A DNA stretch of 43,874 bases, taken from the NCBI GenBank assembly GCA_002734065.2, contig NVXU02000006.1, positions 1 to 43,874 on the forward strand. The letters are read 5' to 3'. A program made the translations under genes and the position numbers. The notes beneath the pieces were generated by a model that worked only from the letters and a program-made list of their open reading frames with translations, searched no databases and was not told where the DNA came from. Below are positions 8,469-17,764 of this stretch, one piece after another. Positions within the stretch are counted from its first letter, which is position 1, and each line of letters begins with the position of its first letter. This DNA is from Fluviicola sp. (lineage in GTDB: Bacteria > Bacteroidota > Bacteroidia > Flavobacteriales_D > Crocinitomicaceae).

Positions 8469-10220
8469 CTACTTCCCTTCCATATTGTCAAACGCATCCA
8501 ATCCGCATTTCAAATATTTGTTATATTCAGTCACGTCAGGAGTATAACCAATAGGATGGCCAAGCAACTCTCCTTCTGACGTCAACATCACGTAATATGG
8601 TTGCGAATTGTTGTTGAAAGAATGCGTCTGAAAAGTAGACCATTTATCACCGATGGTTCTAATTTTCTTCTCGCGTTTTACTCCATTCACTTCAAATTCA
8701 AATGTTCCTTGTTGGTCTTTCGGTAATTCTACTTTGTCATCAACATAAAGTGAAACCAATACAAAATCATTGGCTAATTTATCTTTGATGATGTCGGTTG
8801 TCCACACTGTCTCTTCCATTTTACGGCAGTTCACACATGCCCAACCTGTAAAATCAATGAGCAGAGGTTTGTTCTGTTTCTTCGCTTCTGCTAGTGCTAA
8901 ATCAAAGTCTGTAAATTCTGCATGAAAAGAATCATTATCGTACCAGCTGTAAAAACCTGGAGGAGGAAAGCCACTTAATAGATGGTGATTCCATGGAGGA
9001 TTTTTCATAACTCCCGGAGCAATATACACTGTGAAACCAATAATAATTGCTGTAAATACTATTCTAAATTTAGAAAACTTGCCTATTGGAGAATCATGCG
9101 GAAATTTAATTTTCCCAAGAAGGTACAAGGAAAGAGCAATGCCTATCAATGTCCAAATAAGGAAGAACGTTTCTCTGTGTATTAATCCCCACTGTTCTAC
9201 CAAATCCGCGTTTGACAAGAATTTCAATGCCAAAGCAAGTTCTATAAAACCTAAAACGACTTTCACTGTATTCAACCAGCCTCCTGATTGCGGAAGTTTG
9301 TTCAAAAAGCTTGGGAAAGCAGCAAAAACGGCAAAAGGTAAGCCAAGTGCAATTCCAAATCCGCTCATTGCGGCAGTGATTGGCCACGGACCATTCTTCA
9401 ATGCGCTTCCGAGAACAGTTCCTAAAATTGGACCTGTACAAGAGAATGAAACCAAAGCTAAAGTCAATGCCATGAAAAAGATGCCCAAAATTCCACCCAT
9501 ACTAGAGGCAGAATCTGCTTTGTTGCTGAATTTACTTGGCAGTGTAATTTCAAAATAACCGAAGAATGAAATGGCAAAAATGACAAAAACGACAAAAAAC
9601 GTAACATTCAACCAAACACTAGTAGCAATACCCGAAAGAACGGCTGGATCAGCATTAAAATGGAAAGGCACACTGAGCAAGGCATATATCATAAAGATAA
9701 AGAAGCCGTATAGAATTGCTTTACCCACACCACTTGATTTTCCGTCGCCTTTCGTGAAAAAACTAACCGTTAGTGGAATCATTGGAAACACGCAAGGAGT
9801 TAACAAAGCAATCAAACCTCCAATGAATCCAAAAAGAAATACCATCCACACATTGCTAATTGATTTCTTTTCTCCACATTCTCCAAGGGGATGGTCCAAG
9901 TCAAGGTTGGCAACATTTGGAATTATCTTATCTATGGTTAGGTTGTTACTGGAAGAATTGTCGACGGCAATAATCCAACCGGGCGCATCTATATTATATT
10001 CTTTTGATAGCTCCGCAATCATTAACAAGAAATCATCATCCGCAATGATTGATTTTAAGTTGCTACTGGTCTCTATAAGAGATAATGCATCATTATAATC
10101 CTTCTCTGAACCAACAACACTCAAAAGTGACTTTGAGTCAGAAAGTTGAATTTCATTAGAGAGACCTAAAACACTAAAACTAAAAATGGCGACAAATAAA
10201 ATTAAAAATTTACTCTTCAT
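8469..10220 (-). CDS. Thiol:disulfide interchange protein, DsbD-like (membrane and thioredoxin domains)
   Basis: A 583-residue membrane protein equivalent to the central and C-terminal parts of DsbD, which carries electrons from cytoplasmic thioredoxin across the inner membrane. After a signal-like N-terminus ([19 protein letters not shown]) and about 100 extra residues come eight or so membrane segments holding the two conserved cysteine motifs [21 protein letters not shown] and [16 protein letters not shown]. The final 150 residues form a periplasmic thioredoxin fold with the redox motif [13 protein letters not shown]. The start overlaps the end of the upstream gene, which supplies the missing N-terminal DsbD domain, by 11 bases. 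Together they likely deliver reducing power to periplasmic proteins and cytochrome c maturation. Confidence 0.92.
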   Translation of the reverse strand: MKSKFLILFVAIFSFSVLGLSNEIQLSDSKSLLSVVGSEKDYNDALSLIETSSNLKSIIADDDFLLMIAELSKEYNIDAPGWIIAVDNSSSNNLTIDKIIPNVANLDLDHPLGECGEKKSISNVWMVFLFGFIGGLIALLTPCVFPMIPLTVSFFTKGDGKSSGVGKAILYGFFIFMIYALLSVPFHFNADPAVLSGIATSVWLNVTFFVVFVIFAISFFGYFEITLPSKFSNKADSASSMGGILGIFFMALTLALVSFSCTGPILGTVLGSALKNGPWPITAAMSGFGIALGLPFAVFAAFPSFLNKLPQSGGWLNTVKVVLGFIELALALKFLSNADLVEQWGLIHRETFFLIWTLIGIALSLYLLGKIKFPHDSPIGKFSKFRIVFTAIIIGFTVYIAPGVMKNPPWNHHLLSGFPPPGFYSWYDNDSFHAEFTDFDLALAEAKKQNKPLLIDFTGWACVNCRKMEETVWTTDIIKDKLANDFVLVSLYVDDKVELPKDQQGTFEFEVNGVKREKKIRTIGDKWSTFQTHSFNNNSQPYYVMLTSEGELLGHPIGYTPDVTEYNKYLKCGLDAFDNMEGK

Positions 10221-10869
10221 GTTTTCCTCCTAAAATAATATACTTTTTATAAAACGCGACTGTATTTCCCACAGGTACTTTGTACCATTTATCATTTACT
10301 TTCACATAATCATTGCCCTCTGCATCTTTTGTTTCGTCTCCAGAAATTTTTGAAAAGTCAAGTTCTACCGTATCAACAATCTCCTCCTTTCCCACTCCTT
10401 TTATCTTCACTTCAAAGTCGCCTTCAAAAGGAGGTAAACAATGTGTATCATCGCAAGTTTGGAAAGAAAAAACACCTTTTAGAACAAAATCTTTGTCTGA
10501 AAGCACTTTAATCTTCTGTTTCATTTTGAAGGATCCAGAATGCAGGTATAAGTCTTCATTTACTATTTCATCGAAAATATGTTCTGGTTTTGGCTCGGAG
10601 ACACCGCCAACCGTTTTATAGTTTGATGATTTTTCTAATTGTATTTCTGTTGGAATGGAAAATGAATCCGGTGATCTTTTATTTGCATAAATATGCCAGT
10701 GATTCACAATGGATATGGTTGCTACAATAACGACATTCTCCCCATCTTGTTCTACAGAAACTTCCCATTTCACTTTGTCTTCTGGAAATTCTAACTGGCC
10801 CTGAACCGTGAAAGAATAAAAAGCACTCGCAATAAAAATAATTGCAAAAAACAAAAACGATTTCTTCAT
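10210..10869 (-). CDS. Periplasmic DsbD N-terminal-domain protein
   Basis: A 219-residue exported protein (signal peptide [24 protein letters not shown]). It matches the immunoglobulin-like DsbD alpha domain: [38 protein letters not shown], a central G[15 protein letters not shown] strand pair carrying the two redox cysteines, and the closing FEVKIKG strand. In Proteobacteria this domain is part of DsbD and passes electrons to periplasmic partners; here it is a separate gene that overlaps the membrane/thioredoxin gene by 11 bases. A C-terminal 50-residue tail ([29 protein letters not shown]) is extra. The two genes should be regarded as one functional unit. Confidence 0.88.
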   Translation of the reverse strand: MKKSFLFFAIIFIASAFYSFTVQGQLEFPEDKVKWEVSVEQDGENVVIVATISIVNHWHIYANKRSPDSFSIPTEIQLEKSSNYKTVGGVSEPKPEHIFDEIVNEDLYLHSGSFKMKQKIKVLSDKDFVLKGVFSFQTCDDTHCLPPFEGDFEVKIKGVGKEEIVDTVELDFSKISGDETKDAEGNDYVKVNDKWYKVPVGNTVAFYKKYIILGGKHEE

Positions 10870-11076
10870 TCTAATGATTTATAACACTATTAATTAAAAA
10901 GGTATGATACTTTGACGTAAATAGACTTCAATCATTACATCTTGGATACTATTTCATCCTTCAGAACAAAAATAATCATTCCGATTTAACTTTTTTGAGA
11001 ATACGAAAACAAGTTTTGTTTTTGTGAAATTATCATTGGATTCCTAACCGTATAAAAAGGTGTTTTGAGAATTTAA

Positions 11077-11358
11077 TTATGCTCTAATTTCTACAATTCT
11101 ATTAATTGGAATCCAAACACCACCTTTTAGGCAAATAAACTTTGCTCCGTTTGCCCAAATTGTAGTATCTACACGTTTTAAACCCACATCGTCTTTGAAG
11201 AGAATAGTTACTTTTCTCCGGTAGGAATTCCCCAACTTTGTCGCCTTCTTTATCTGGTCAGAAAGCATAGGGTGTTGCTGAATTTTAAAGTCCTCACAAA
11301 AGGACAAAGAGCTGATAATTTCCTTCTCTATAAGAGTTGGTTTTGAAGTCGTTTGCAT
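11077..11358 (-). CDS. Conserved hypothetical protein, 93 residues
   Basis: A small soluble protein without signal peptide or membrane segment. The N-terminal half is helical and charged (TLIEKEIISSLSFCEDFKIQ); the C-terminal half is a run of beta strands, RRKVTILFKDDVGLKRVDTTIWANGAKFICLKGGVWIPINRIVEIRA. That last block, with TTIWA-G-K-I-C-L-K-G-G-V-W-I-P-I-N-R-I, resembles a small family I have seen annotated only as hypothetical in flavobacteria. It stands alone, flanked by the dsbD promoter region and a repeat-rich gap. No function can be given. Confidence 0.75.
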   Translation of the reverse strand: MQTTSKPTLIEKEIISSLSFCEDFKIQQHPMLSDQIKKATKLGNSYRRKVTILFKDDVGLKRVDTTIWANGAKFICLKGGVWIPINRIVEIRA

Positions 11359-11442
11359 AGTATGAATTTAGTAATACAGGCATAATGTACTGATAATAAA
11401 TCGGTTTTGCAAATTAATTGAGTAAGCGTTTGAAGTAAATAC

Positions 11443-11625
11443 CTGTTAGAATTATGAATTATGAATTATTGAAGCTGATTAGTGTTAAAGATAACTCTTG
11501 TTAGATTGTGAATTCTGTTGAGGTGTCAATAACCCATAATCCTAACAAATATCAGCTTCAATAATCCATAATTCTAACAGGAATTCACGTTACAATTCAT
11601 AATCCTAACAAATATCAGCGTCAAA
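11443..11625. repeat. Dispersed repeat, copy cluster 1 (TGTTAGRATTATG family), reaching into tsaD
   Basis: The unit CTGTTAGAATTATG, then ATTATTGAAGCTGAT, appears at 11443-11487 and again inverted at 11541-11580, about 50 bases apart, so the two arms could form a long hairpin. A further partial copy in the same orientation as the second arm lies at 11596-11623 (ATAATCCTAACAAATATCAG shared) and covers the last codons and the stop of tsaD. Related units occur near 26524 and 38422. Confidence 0.75.
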
Positions 11626-12642
11626 AGGCATCCTAGCCAACGCGGTAATCGACTGGTCAGCAAACAGTTCTTTCTCCAGCATAAATTTCCCTGTGATTGC
11701 TATCATTGCAGCGTTATCTGTACAGTATTCAAAGCGCGGAATATACACCTGCCAGTCCAACTTCTCTTGGTATTCTAAAATTCTTTTTCTCAACTCTGAA
11801 TTGGCAGAAACTCCTCCGGCAATCGCAATTTCTTTGATTCCTAAGTTTTTTGCCACCTTTTCTAATTGCTTTAGAAGAATGTCAACAATCGTTTTTTGGA
11901 TGGATGCGCATAGATCTTCCAAATTTTCTTTGATAAAATCAGGGTTTTCTTTTTCTTGCTTCTGCAAAAAGTAGAGAATGGATGTTTTCAAACCACTGAA
12001 GCTAAAATTATAGTCCGGTACTCTTGGTTTTGCAAATTGAAACTTGTCCGCATCACCATTCTTTGCGAATTTATCAATCAAAGGTCCTCCAGGGTAGGGA
12101 AAACCGAGCATTTTTGCTGCTTTATCAAAAGCTTCGCCAGCAGCATCATCGATTGTCGTTCCAATGATTTTCATATCGAGATAATCCTTTATTAAGACAA
12201 TTTGCGTATGTCCTCCCGAAACCGTCAGGCACAAAAAAGGCATCTTTGGCATTGGTTTATTCTCATCATTGATAAAATGAGCCAAAACGTGACCGTACAT
12301 GTGATTAACATCAATTAAAGGGATGTCCATTGCCAATGCAAATGTTTTAGCAAAAGAAGTTCCAACAATCAATGAGCCCAATAAACCGGGCCCTTTTGTA
12401 AAAGCAATGGCATCAATATCTTCCTTTTTAATTTTTGCCTTCTTTATGGCAGCATCAACCACAGGAATGATGTTCTGCAAATGTGCACGGCTTGCCAACT
12501 CAGGTACTACACCGCCATATTCTTTATGCACATCCTGCCCTGCTATAATATTGGATAAAATGGCGTCGTTTTTGAGGATAGCAGCAGAAGTATCATCGCA
12601 AGACGACTCAATACCGAGAATTATTGTTTCTTTTTGGCGCAC
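11605..12642 (-). CDS. tsaD: tRNA N6-adenosine threonylcarbamoyltransferase TsaD
   Basis: TsaD (Gcp/YgjD) transfers the threonylcarbamoyl group to A37 of ANN-decoding tRNAs with TsaB and TsaE. Visible are the N-terminal IILGIESSCDDTSAAIL, the metal-binding HMYGHVLAH, SGGHTQIVLI, DDAAGEAFDKAAKMLGFPYPGGP, FSFSGLKTSIL and IAGGVSANSELR, all diagnostic. There is no in-frame ATG before the first strand: candidates are GTG at 12642 (MRQKETIILGIES, chosen because it fits the family length of about 340 and leaves tamB free) and TTG at 12669, which would overlap the divergent tamB start by seven bases. The end is odd: the last residues DADIC and the stop lie inside a copy of a dispersed intergenic repeat. 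Divergence from tamB is a common arrangement in Bacteroidota. Confidence 0.96.
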   Translation of the reverse strand: MRQKETIILGIESSCDDTSAAILKNDAILSNIIAGQDVHKEYGGVVPELASRAHLQNIIPVVDAAIKKAKIKKEDIDAIAFTKGPGLLGSLIVGTSFAKTFALAMDIPLIDVNHMYGHVLAHFINDENKPMPKMPFLCLTVSGGHTQIVLIKDYLDMKIIGTTIDDAAGEAFDKAAKMLGFPYPGGPLIDKFAKNGDADKFQFAKPRVPDYNFSFSGLKTSILYFLQKQEKENPDFIKENLEDLCASIQKTIVDILLKQLEKVAKNLGIKEIAIAGGVSANSELRKRILEYQEKLDWQVYIPRFEYCTDNAAMIAITGKFMLEKELFADQSITALARMPFDADIC

Positions 12643-12662
12643 AATGTTTATGTTTGTAAAGA

Positions 12663-15600
12663 ATGACAAAATTACTGAAAATATTAGGACGTTCCATTGG
12701 TATCATCTTCGAATGGTTATTAATTGTCGTTATTCTATTTTTATTCTTAATCAGAACGTCGCCTGTGCAAACCTTTCTTGCGCAAAAAGCAACAGATTAC
12801 CTTTCTAAAGAACTCAATGTTGATGTGCAAATCGAAAAGGTTTCCATCCTCTTTCCGAGTGAGTTGGCTTTCGATGGTTTTTTAATGCTAGACGAAGAAA
12901 ATGATACACTTTTTGCCGCAAAAACAGTATTTGCAAAAATATCAACCTACGATTTAGCAAAGAAAAGCTTTGAGATTAGTGAGCTTGAATTGGACGAAGG
13001 ATACGTTCATCTAAAAAGAAACAAGCAAGGACTTTTTAACTACCAATTTATCAGAGACCGATTTTCTTCTAAAAAGAAGAAGTCGAATGTGACAATTAAC
13101 ACCAAGCGAATAATTCTTTCAGAAACTACGTTCAAATACGACGATGAACGTTACGAAAGAAAAGACTTTGGAGTCGACTATTTTCACCTCGTTGCTACCA
13201 AAATCAATGCCGTTATCGAGGACGTATATATTGACAAAGGTATTTATATTGGAACGATACAATCACTGTCTTTGCATGAAAAAGCCGATTTTGACCTAAA
13301 GAATTTCGCCGCACAAGTAAAAGTTTCCAAAGAAGGGGCTTATTTAACAGATTTGACCATTCTCACAGATAAATCGAGTATTTACGCGCCAAGATTCAAT
13401 ATGATTTCTGAAGAATTCACAGACTTCAAAGCTTTTGTTGACAAGGTAAAATTTGATGCGCAAATAAACACAAGTCAGGTATCATTGGAAGATGCGGCAC
13501 TCTTTGCTCCAATATTACGAGGCATGGAAGATCAAGTGAAAATTTCTACTTTGGTGAAAAAAGAAGTAAAAAACCTGCGTCTTGAAAAATTAATTCTGAG
13601 AATAAAAGATAAAACGCACATAGAAGGGACCATTAATATTCCAGATTACAGAAATTTAAAGTCTGGTTTTTTTCAAGAGAAAATTGATTATGCACATATT
13701 GACTTGAAAGAATTACAAGAAATAAAGATGCCGTTGAGTTATAGCAATGATTATATTGAATTAAGCCCAGAATTGAACCGATTGGCATTCTTCAAAGCAA
13801 AAAACACACGCTTGGATGGCTTTTATGCTCAATTTGTAATCGCAACAGACAAAATATCAACTGGCCTGGGCGCTGTCAAGATGGGTAATGGTGTCATGTT
13901 TACTGAAAATAAAGCAAATAATTCATACATCTTCGAGCAATCTTCTGCCAGTGAATATGATATTAAAATTGAGGATTTCAATCTCGGAAACTTTGTAGCA
14001 GATAAAAACTTAGGTATCGTTGACGGTACATTCTTCCTTTCTGGAGAGGCTTTTTCAAGCTCCGATATTCGTTTTAATTCCATCCAAGGAGACGTAAATC
14101 GTTTTGATTACTTAGGATACTCCTATAACAACATCTCAATTACCGAAGGGAAAATTGTAGATGAATCTTTTGAAGGGAAAATTGATATTAAGGATGATAA
14201 CATTGATTTGACCTACAATGGAATTGTCGATTTCAAGGATGAACTGCACCTCAACTTCAATGTTGAAATTCAAGATGCTCTGCTCGATAAATTGAAGGTC
14301 ACAACCGTTGTTTCTAAATTGAGTTCTGCCTTAGAAATTGACTTAACAGGTACAAATCCCAATAATTTTAAAGGAACTGTTGTGATGAACAGCTTTTCTT
14401 ATGAGGAAAATGATAAAATCATTGAACTCCCTACTCTAAGTCTCACTATTGACAGAGGTGAAGACGAAGATGTGTTTAAACTTAATAGTGAGATTGTAGA
14501 TGCAGAAATCAAAGGGAAATTGGATTTTAACAACTTGCTCAATGACTTTGAGTATCAACTTGCCAAGATATTGCCTGCATTGAAAAGAAATGAAGACTTG
14601 CATCGACATACTCATTATTCTGACAACTTCTTTTTTGACTTCAAGATAAAAGAACCCGCTGATTTATTAGCCATTTTTTCTCCCAGTTTAAGAATTGCAC
14701 CAAACACAAACATCAAAGGTCATTTTCTTGAAGAAGATGCCAACTTCTTGCTAGATGCAAAATCTGATTGGATAGAATACAATGATATTAGAATAGACGT
14801 CCTAAACTTGCATCATACCATGGACACAACCAATATTGCGACATCCTATTATTTTGAGGATGTAAAATTGAAAGATACGTCCTACTTTTCAGATGTTTAT
14901 TTCACGGGTATTGGAAGCAATAACATTCTCGATTCTAAACTATCTTGGGGTCAGAATACGGTCAATGAGTCATCACTAATTTGGAATACAGAAGTATTGG
15001 GTTGGACACGTTTTGACTTTCTGCTGGAACCATCCTACATAAGTGCAAAAGAACTGAAATGGCAGATTGAAAATGCCTCAAAAATAAACGTGTCAAACGA
15101 TACAATTACGGTGAATGATTTTCTATTCACAAGAAATAACCAATCCTTAGCACTCGCCGGAATGAGTTCTGAAAATGATAATCACCGACTCAATTTTGAA
15201 GTAAAAGACATTATTCTTGAAGAATTATCCCAAATTCTCGGTGGAGTTCATTTTACAGGGGACCTGAACGCCAAAGGCTACATCTCCAACCCATTTAATA
15301 ACCTGCAATATGTTGGAAATGCAACCATTGATGAATTGTATGTCAAAGAGCAATTAGTTGGCGATATAAACGTCAATTCTGAATGGATTAAGAAAAATAA
15401 AAGCATTGCTCTGCAAGGAGATTTATTTTACAAAAAATTACAAACCTTCAATTTTATCGGTGATTATTATCCGTTAAAAGAGTTAAACAACCTCGATTTT
15501 AACCTTTTCTTCAGCAATACTGACATCAAGTTTGCCAACGCTTTTTTTAGTCCTGATTTAGTCACAAATATTGGAGGATTGCTCAACGGAACTTTAAAGC

Positions 15601-17189
15601 TTACCGGTTCTCCCGACGAACCTATTCTTAATGGAGTGATACAACTGAACGGCGGTGGCGCAAAAATTGGCATTCTCGGTACAAGTTTTAATATTAATGG
15701 TCCTATAGAGGTTGACCAATACGGTTTTTACATTAATGGAATTCCTTTGTCTGATGAAGAAGGAAATACTGGGAAAATCATTGGCTCGGTTTATCATGAG
15801 AATTTTGCAGACTTCAATTTCGATTTAATGTTTGATATCGAAGATGACGCAGTTAATAAGGATCCCGATAATCCTTACACCGTTTTACCACTAGAGAAAT
15901 TTTTAGTCTTAAAAACAGAACATGTACCTGGCGACCCTTATTACGGAACCGCTTATGCTACAGGAATTGTCAATATTTTCGGATACACAGACAACCTCGA
16001 GATCATGGTCGATTTGCAAACCAGAAAAGGGACAATAATCAACATTCCTATGTATGGCGTTGGTGACATTGACGAAGAAAGCTTTATCATTTTCATAGAT
16101 CAAGATACAACTCTAATTATACCAGAGCAAAAAATTGATTTTACAGGAGTTGATTTAGACTTGAATTTTGACATTACCGATGATGCTGTCGTGAAACTTA
16201 TTTTCGATGAAGAAATTGGTGATGAGATTACCGCAAGAGGGCAGGGTGATATGAATATTAAACTCAACAACATCGGTGACATCACAATGGATGGGGTTTT
16301 TACCGTCAAAAATGGCGTTTATGACTTTGCCATGGGGCCTGTGAAGCAAAAGTTTTTCATCGAAGAAGGAGGAAGCATCAACTGGACGGGAGATCCTTAT
16401 GATGCGATGCTAGATTTGAAAACATTCTACCGTGTAAATGCAAATATTGCGACGATTACAAGCAATCAATTTGCATCCGGTTCTGGTTCGCGACAGCAAG
16501 TATTGTGCTATCTTAACCTAAGCGAATCACTGAGTAAACCCGCCATTGATTTTGACATCGTTGCACCCAATGCTAACGACATAGCGCAATCTGTTATTAC
16601 ACGAATAAAAAGTGATCCTGATGAATTGAATCGGCAATTTTTTTCTTTGCTGCTTTGGAGACGATTTCAACCTCTTGCAGGAAGCGCAAGTGCAGATGGA
16701 AGTGCTGCCATTGATTTATTTGCCAACCAAATTAATGCTTTGCTGTCGAAAATATCAACAGACTATCAATTGAACGTCAACCTTAACTCTGACCAACTGA
16801 CTGGTGATAATTCCTATGAATTTGGTGTTAAAAAGGGATTTTTAGACGATCGATTAATTCTTTCTGGGAGTTTTGGTGTAGAAAACCAGAAAATAGATGA
16901 AAATACCGACAACAGCTATGTGATTGGAGATGTGAATTTAGAATATCTACTCAATGAAACTGGAACTTTCAGGGTCAATATTTTTAACGAATCGAATGAC
17001 CAAACAATTATCCAGAATCAAGACCAAGGAACTTTCACCCAAGGTGCTGGGTTGACCTACAAAGAAGATTTTAATACCGTCAAAGATTTTAAAGCGGTAC
17101 AGTATTTTTTAGATATTTTTAGACGGAAGAAGAATAAACGATATCCTATTAAACGGAAAAAAAGACAGGTGTTGGTTCCGAAGGATTAA
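12663..17189 (+). CDS. tamB: TamB-like translocation/assembly protein (DUF490)
   Basis: A 1508-residue AsmA/TamB-type protein: an N-terminal inner-membrane anchor (about residues 10-35, IIFEWLLIVVILFLFLIRTSP), then VQTFLAQKATDYLSKELNVDVQIEKVSILFPSE, the standard opening of the family, a very long beta-rich middle, and a C-terminal TamB domain (about 1050-1480) with NGTLKLTGSPDEPILNGVIQ, MTMDGVFTV-like repeats (NIGDITMDGVFTVKNGVYDF) and LLWRRFQPL. Such proteins form a hydrophobic groove bridging the periplasm and are known to move phospholipids or help outer-membrane protein assembly. No TamA/BamA gene lies beside it. Start ATG 12663 fits the anchor. The assignment is secure; the exact cargo is not known. 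Confidence 0.95.
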   Translation: MTKLLKILGRSIGIIFEWLLIVVILFLFLIRTSPVQTFLAQKATDYLSKELNVDVQIEKVSILFPSELAFDGFLMLDEENDTLFAAKTVFAKISTYDLAKKSFEISELELDEGYVHLKRNKQGLFNYQFIRDRFSSKKKKSNVTINTKRIILSETTFKYDDERYERKDFGVDYFHLVATKINAVIEDVYIDKGIYIGTIQSLSLHEKADFDLKNFAAQVKVSKEGAYLTDLTILTDKSSIYAPRFNMISEEFTDFKAFVDKVKFDAQINTSQVSLEDAALFAPILRGMEDQVKISTLVKKEVKNLRLEKLILRIKDKTHIEGTINIPDYRNLKSGFFQEKIDYAHIDLKELQEIKMPLSYSNDYIELSPELNRLAFFKAKNTRLDGFYAQFVIATDKISTGLGAVKMGNGVMFTENKANNSYIFEQSSASEYDIKIEDFNLGNFVADKNLGIVDGTFFLSGEAFSSSDIRFNSIQGDVNRFDYLGYSYNNISITEGKIVDESFEGKIDIKDDNIDLTYNGIVDFKDELHLNFNVEIQDALLDKLKVTTVVSKLSSALEIDLTGTNPNNFKGTVVMNSFSYEENDKIIELPTLSLTIDRGEDEDVFKLNSEIVDAEIKGKLDFNNLLNDFEYQLAKILPALKRNEDLHRHTHYSDNFFFDFKIKEPADLLAIFSPSLRIAPNTNIKGHFLEEDANFLLDAKSDWIEYNDIRIDVLNLHHTMDTTNIATSYYFEDVKLKDTSYFSDVYFTGIGSNNILDSKLSWGQNTVNESSLIWNTEVLGWTRFDFLLEPSYISAKELKWQIENASKINVSNDTITVNDFLFTRNNQSLALAGMSSENDNHRLNFEVKDIILEELSQILGGVHFTGDLNAKGYISNPFNNLQYVGNATIDELYVKEQLVGDINVNSEWIKKNKSIALQGDLFYKKLQTFNFIGDYYPLKELNNLDFNLFFSNTDIKFANAFFSPDLVTNIGGLLNGTLKLTGSPDEPILNGVIQLNGGGAKIGILGTSFNINGPIEVDQYGFYINGIPLSDEEGNTGKIIGSVYHENFADFNFDLMFDIEDDAVNKDPDNPYTVLPLEKFLVLKTEHVPGDPYYGTAYATGIVNIFGYTDNLEIMVDLQTRKGTIINIPMYGVGDIDEESFIIFIDQDTTLIIPEQKIDFTGVDLDLNFDITDDAVVKLIFDEEIGDEITARGQGDMNIKLNNIGDITMDGVFTVKNGVYDFAMGPVKQKFFIEEGGSINWTGDPYDAMLDLKTFYRVNANIATITSNQFASGSGSRQQVLCYLNLSESLSKPAIDFDIVAPNANDIAQSVITRIKSDPDELNRQFFSLLLWRRFQPLAGSASADGSAAIDLFANQINALLSKISTDYQLNVNLNSDQLTGDNSYEFGVKKGFLDDRLILSGSFGVENQKIDENTDNSYVIGDVNLEYLLNETGTFRVNIFNESNDQTIIQNQDQGTFTQGAGLTYKEDFNTVKDFKAVQYFLDIFRRKKNKRYPIKRKKRQVLVPKD

Positions 17190-17246
17190 ATGTCAGTTGG
17201 GAGATTTGAAGATTAAACTGTTATTAAAAAATAAATTTTAGATGAA

Positions 17247-17642
17247 ATGAATGCTATTTATCCGCTATATGATTTTCTGCTAATTTTTTTTTCGATTGGT
17301 ATTTTGGGTGTAATACTAAATTATTCAATCAAGAAACATTTAAACGCAACAAAAACCTTAAATATTCTTGTCCCATTTGCTATTGCATTAATTATAATTT
17401 TCGCCTTAAGTATCATAATATATGGAGATTTACCTATCAAATTTTATGATCTTGTAAATTACGATTATGAAGTGCAAAAGAACTCAAAAGGTCCAGATAT
17501 TGGTGCTGGTATAGTTGCTGGTTTCTTAGTAATTCTCTCATTCATAGTTAATATTGTTAGTTTTCTCATTTCAATATTAATCATAGCGCTATTCTTATCA
17601 AAGAATAAAAAAACAGTTCGCTCAACTGACATAGATTTCTAA
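17247..17642 (+). CDS. Small integral membrane protein, unknown
   Basis: A 131-residue protein made almost wholly of hydrophobic segments: about residues 8-26 (FLLIFFSIGILGVILNY), 38-59 (TLNILVPFAIALIIIFALSII) and 86-118 (AGIVAGFLVILSFIVNIVSFLISILIIALFL, perhaps two helices), with a polar loop between and a Lys-rich tail. I recognise no family. It lies 57 bases after tamB on the same strand and 122 bases before accC, which has its own likely promoter, so it may ride on the tamB transcript. The AT-rich codon use resembles real coding DNA and no competing frame is open, but function is unknown. Confidence 0.6.
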   Translation: MNAIYPLYDFLLIFFSIGILGVILNYSIKKHLNATKTLNILVPFAIALIIIFALSIIIYGDLPIKFYDLVNYDYEVQKNSKGPDIGAGIVAGFLVILSFIVNIVSFLISILIIALFLSKNKKTVRSTDIDF

Positions 17643-17711
17643 GCCTAAACAAGTGCAAAAGAAGATACAACTCTAGTTCCGAAAGAATAATTTTCTATTA
17701 TTAATTACTCA

Positions 17712-17740
17712 TTGATAATTATTAATTAATTATAACTTCG
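17712..17740 (+). promoter_or_regulatory. Probable Bacteroidota-type promoter of accC
   Basis: TTG at 17712-17714 is followed 18 bases later by TAACTTCG (17733-17740), close to the Bacteroidota -33 TTTG / -7 TAnnTTTG pattern, about 25 bases upstream of the accC start. One base departs from the -7 consensus. Confidence 0.45.
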
Positions 17741-17764
17741 TATTCTCAAACAAATAGATTCTAA

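Noticed and set aside
9031-10098. Long plus-strand frames opposite the DsbD-like gene
   Set aside because: They mirror membrane-helix codons of the real gene; no signal, motif or start context supports them.
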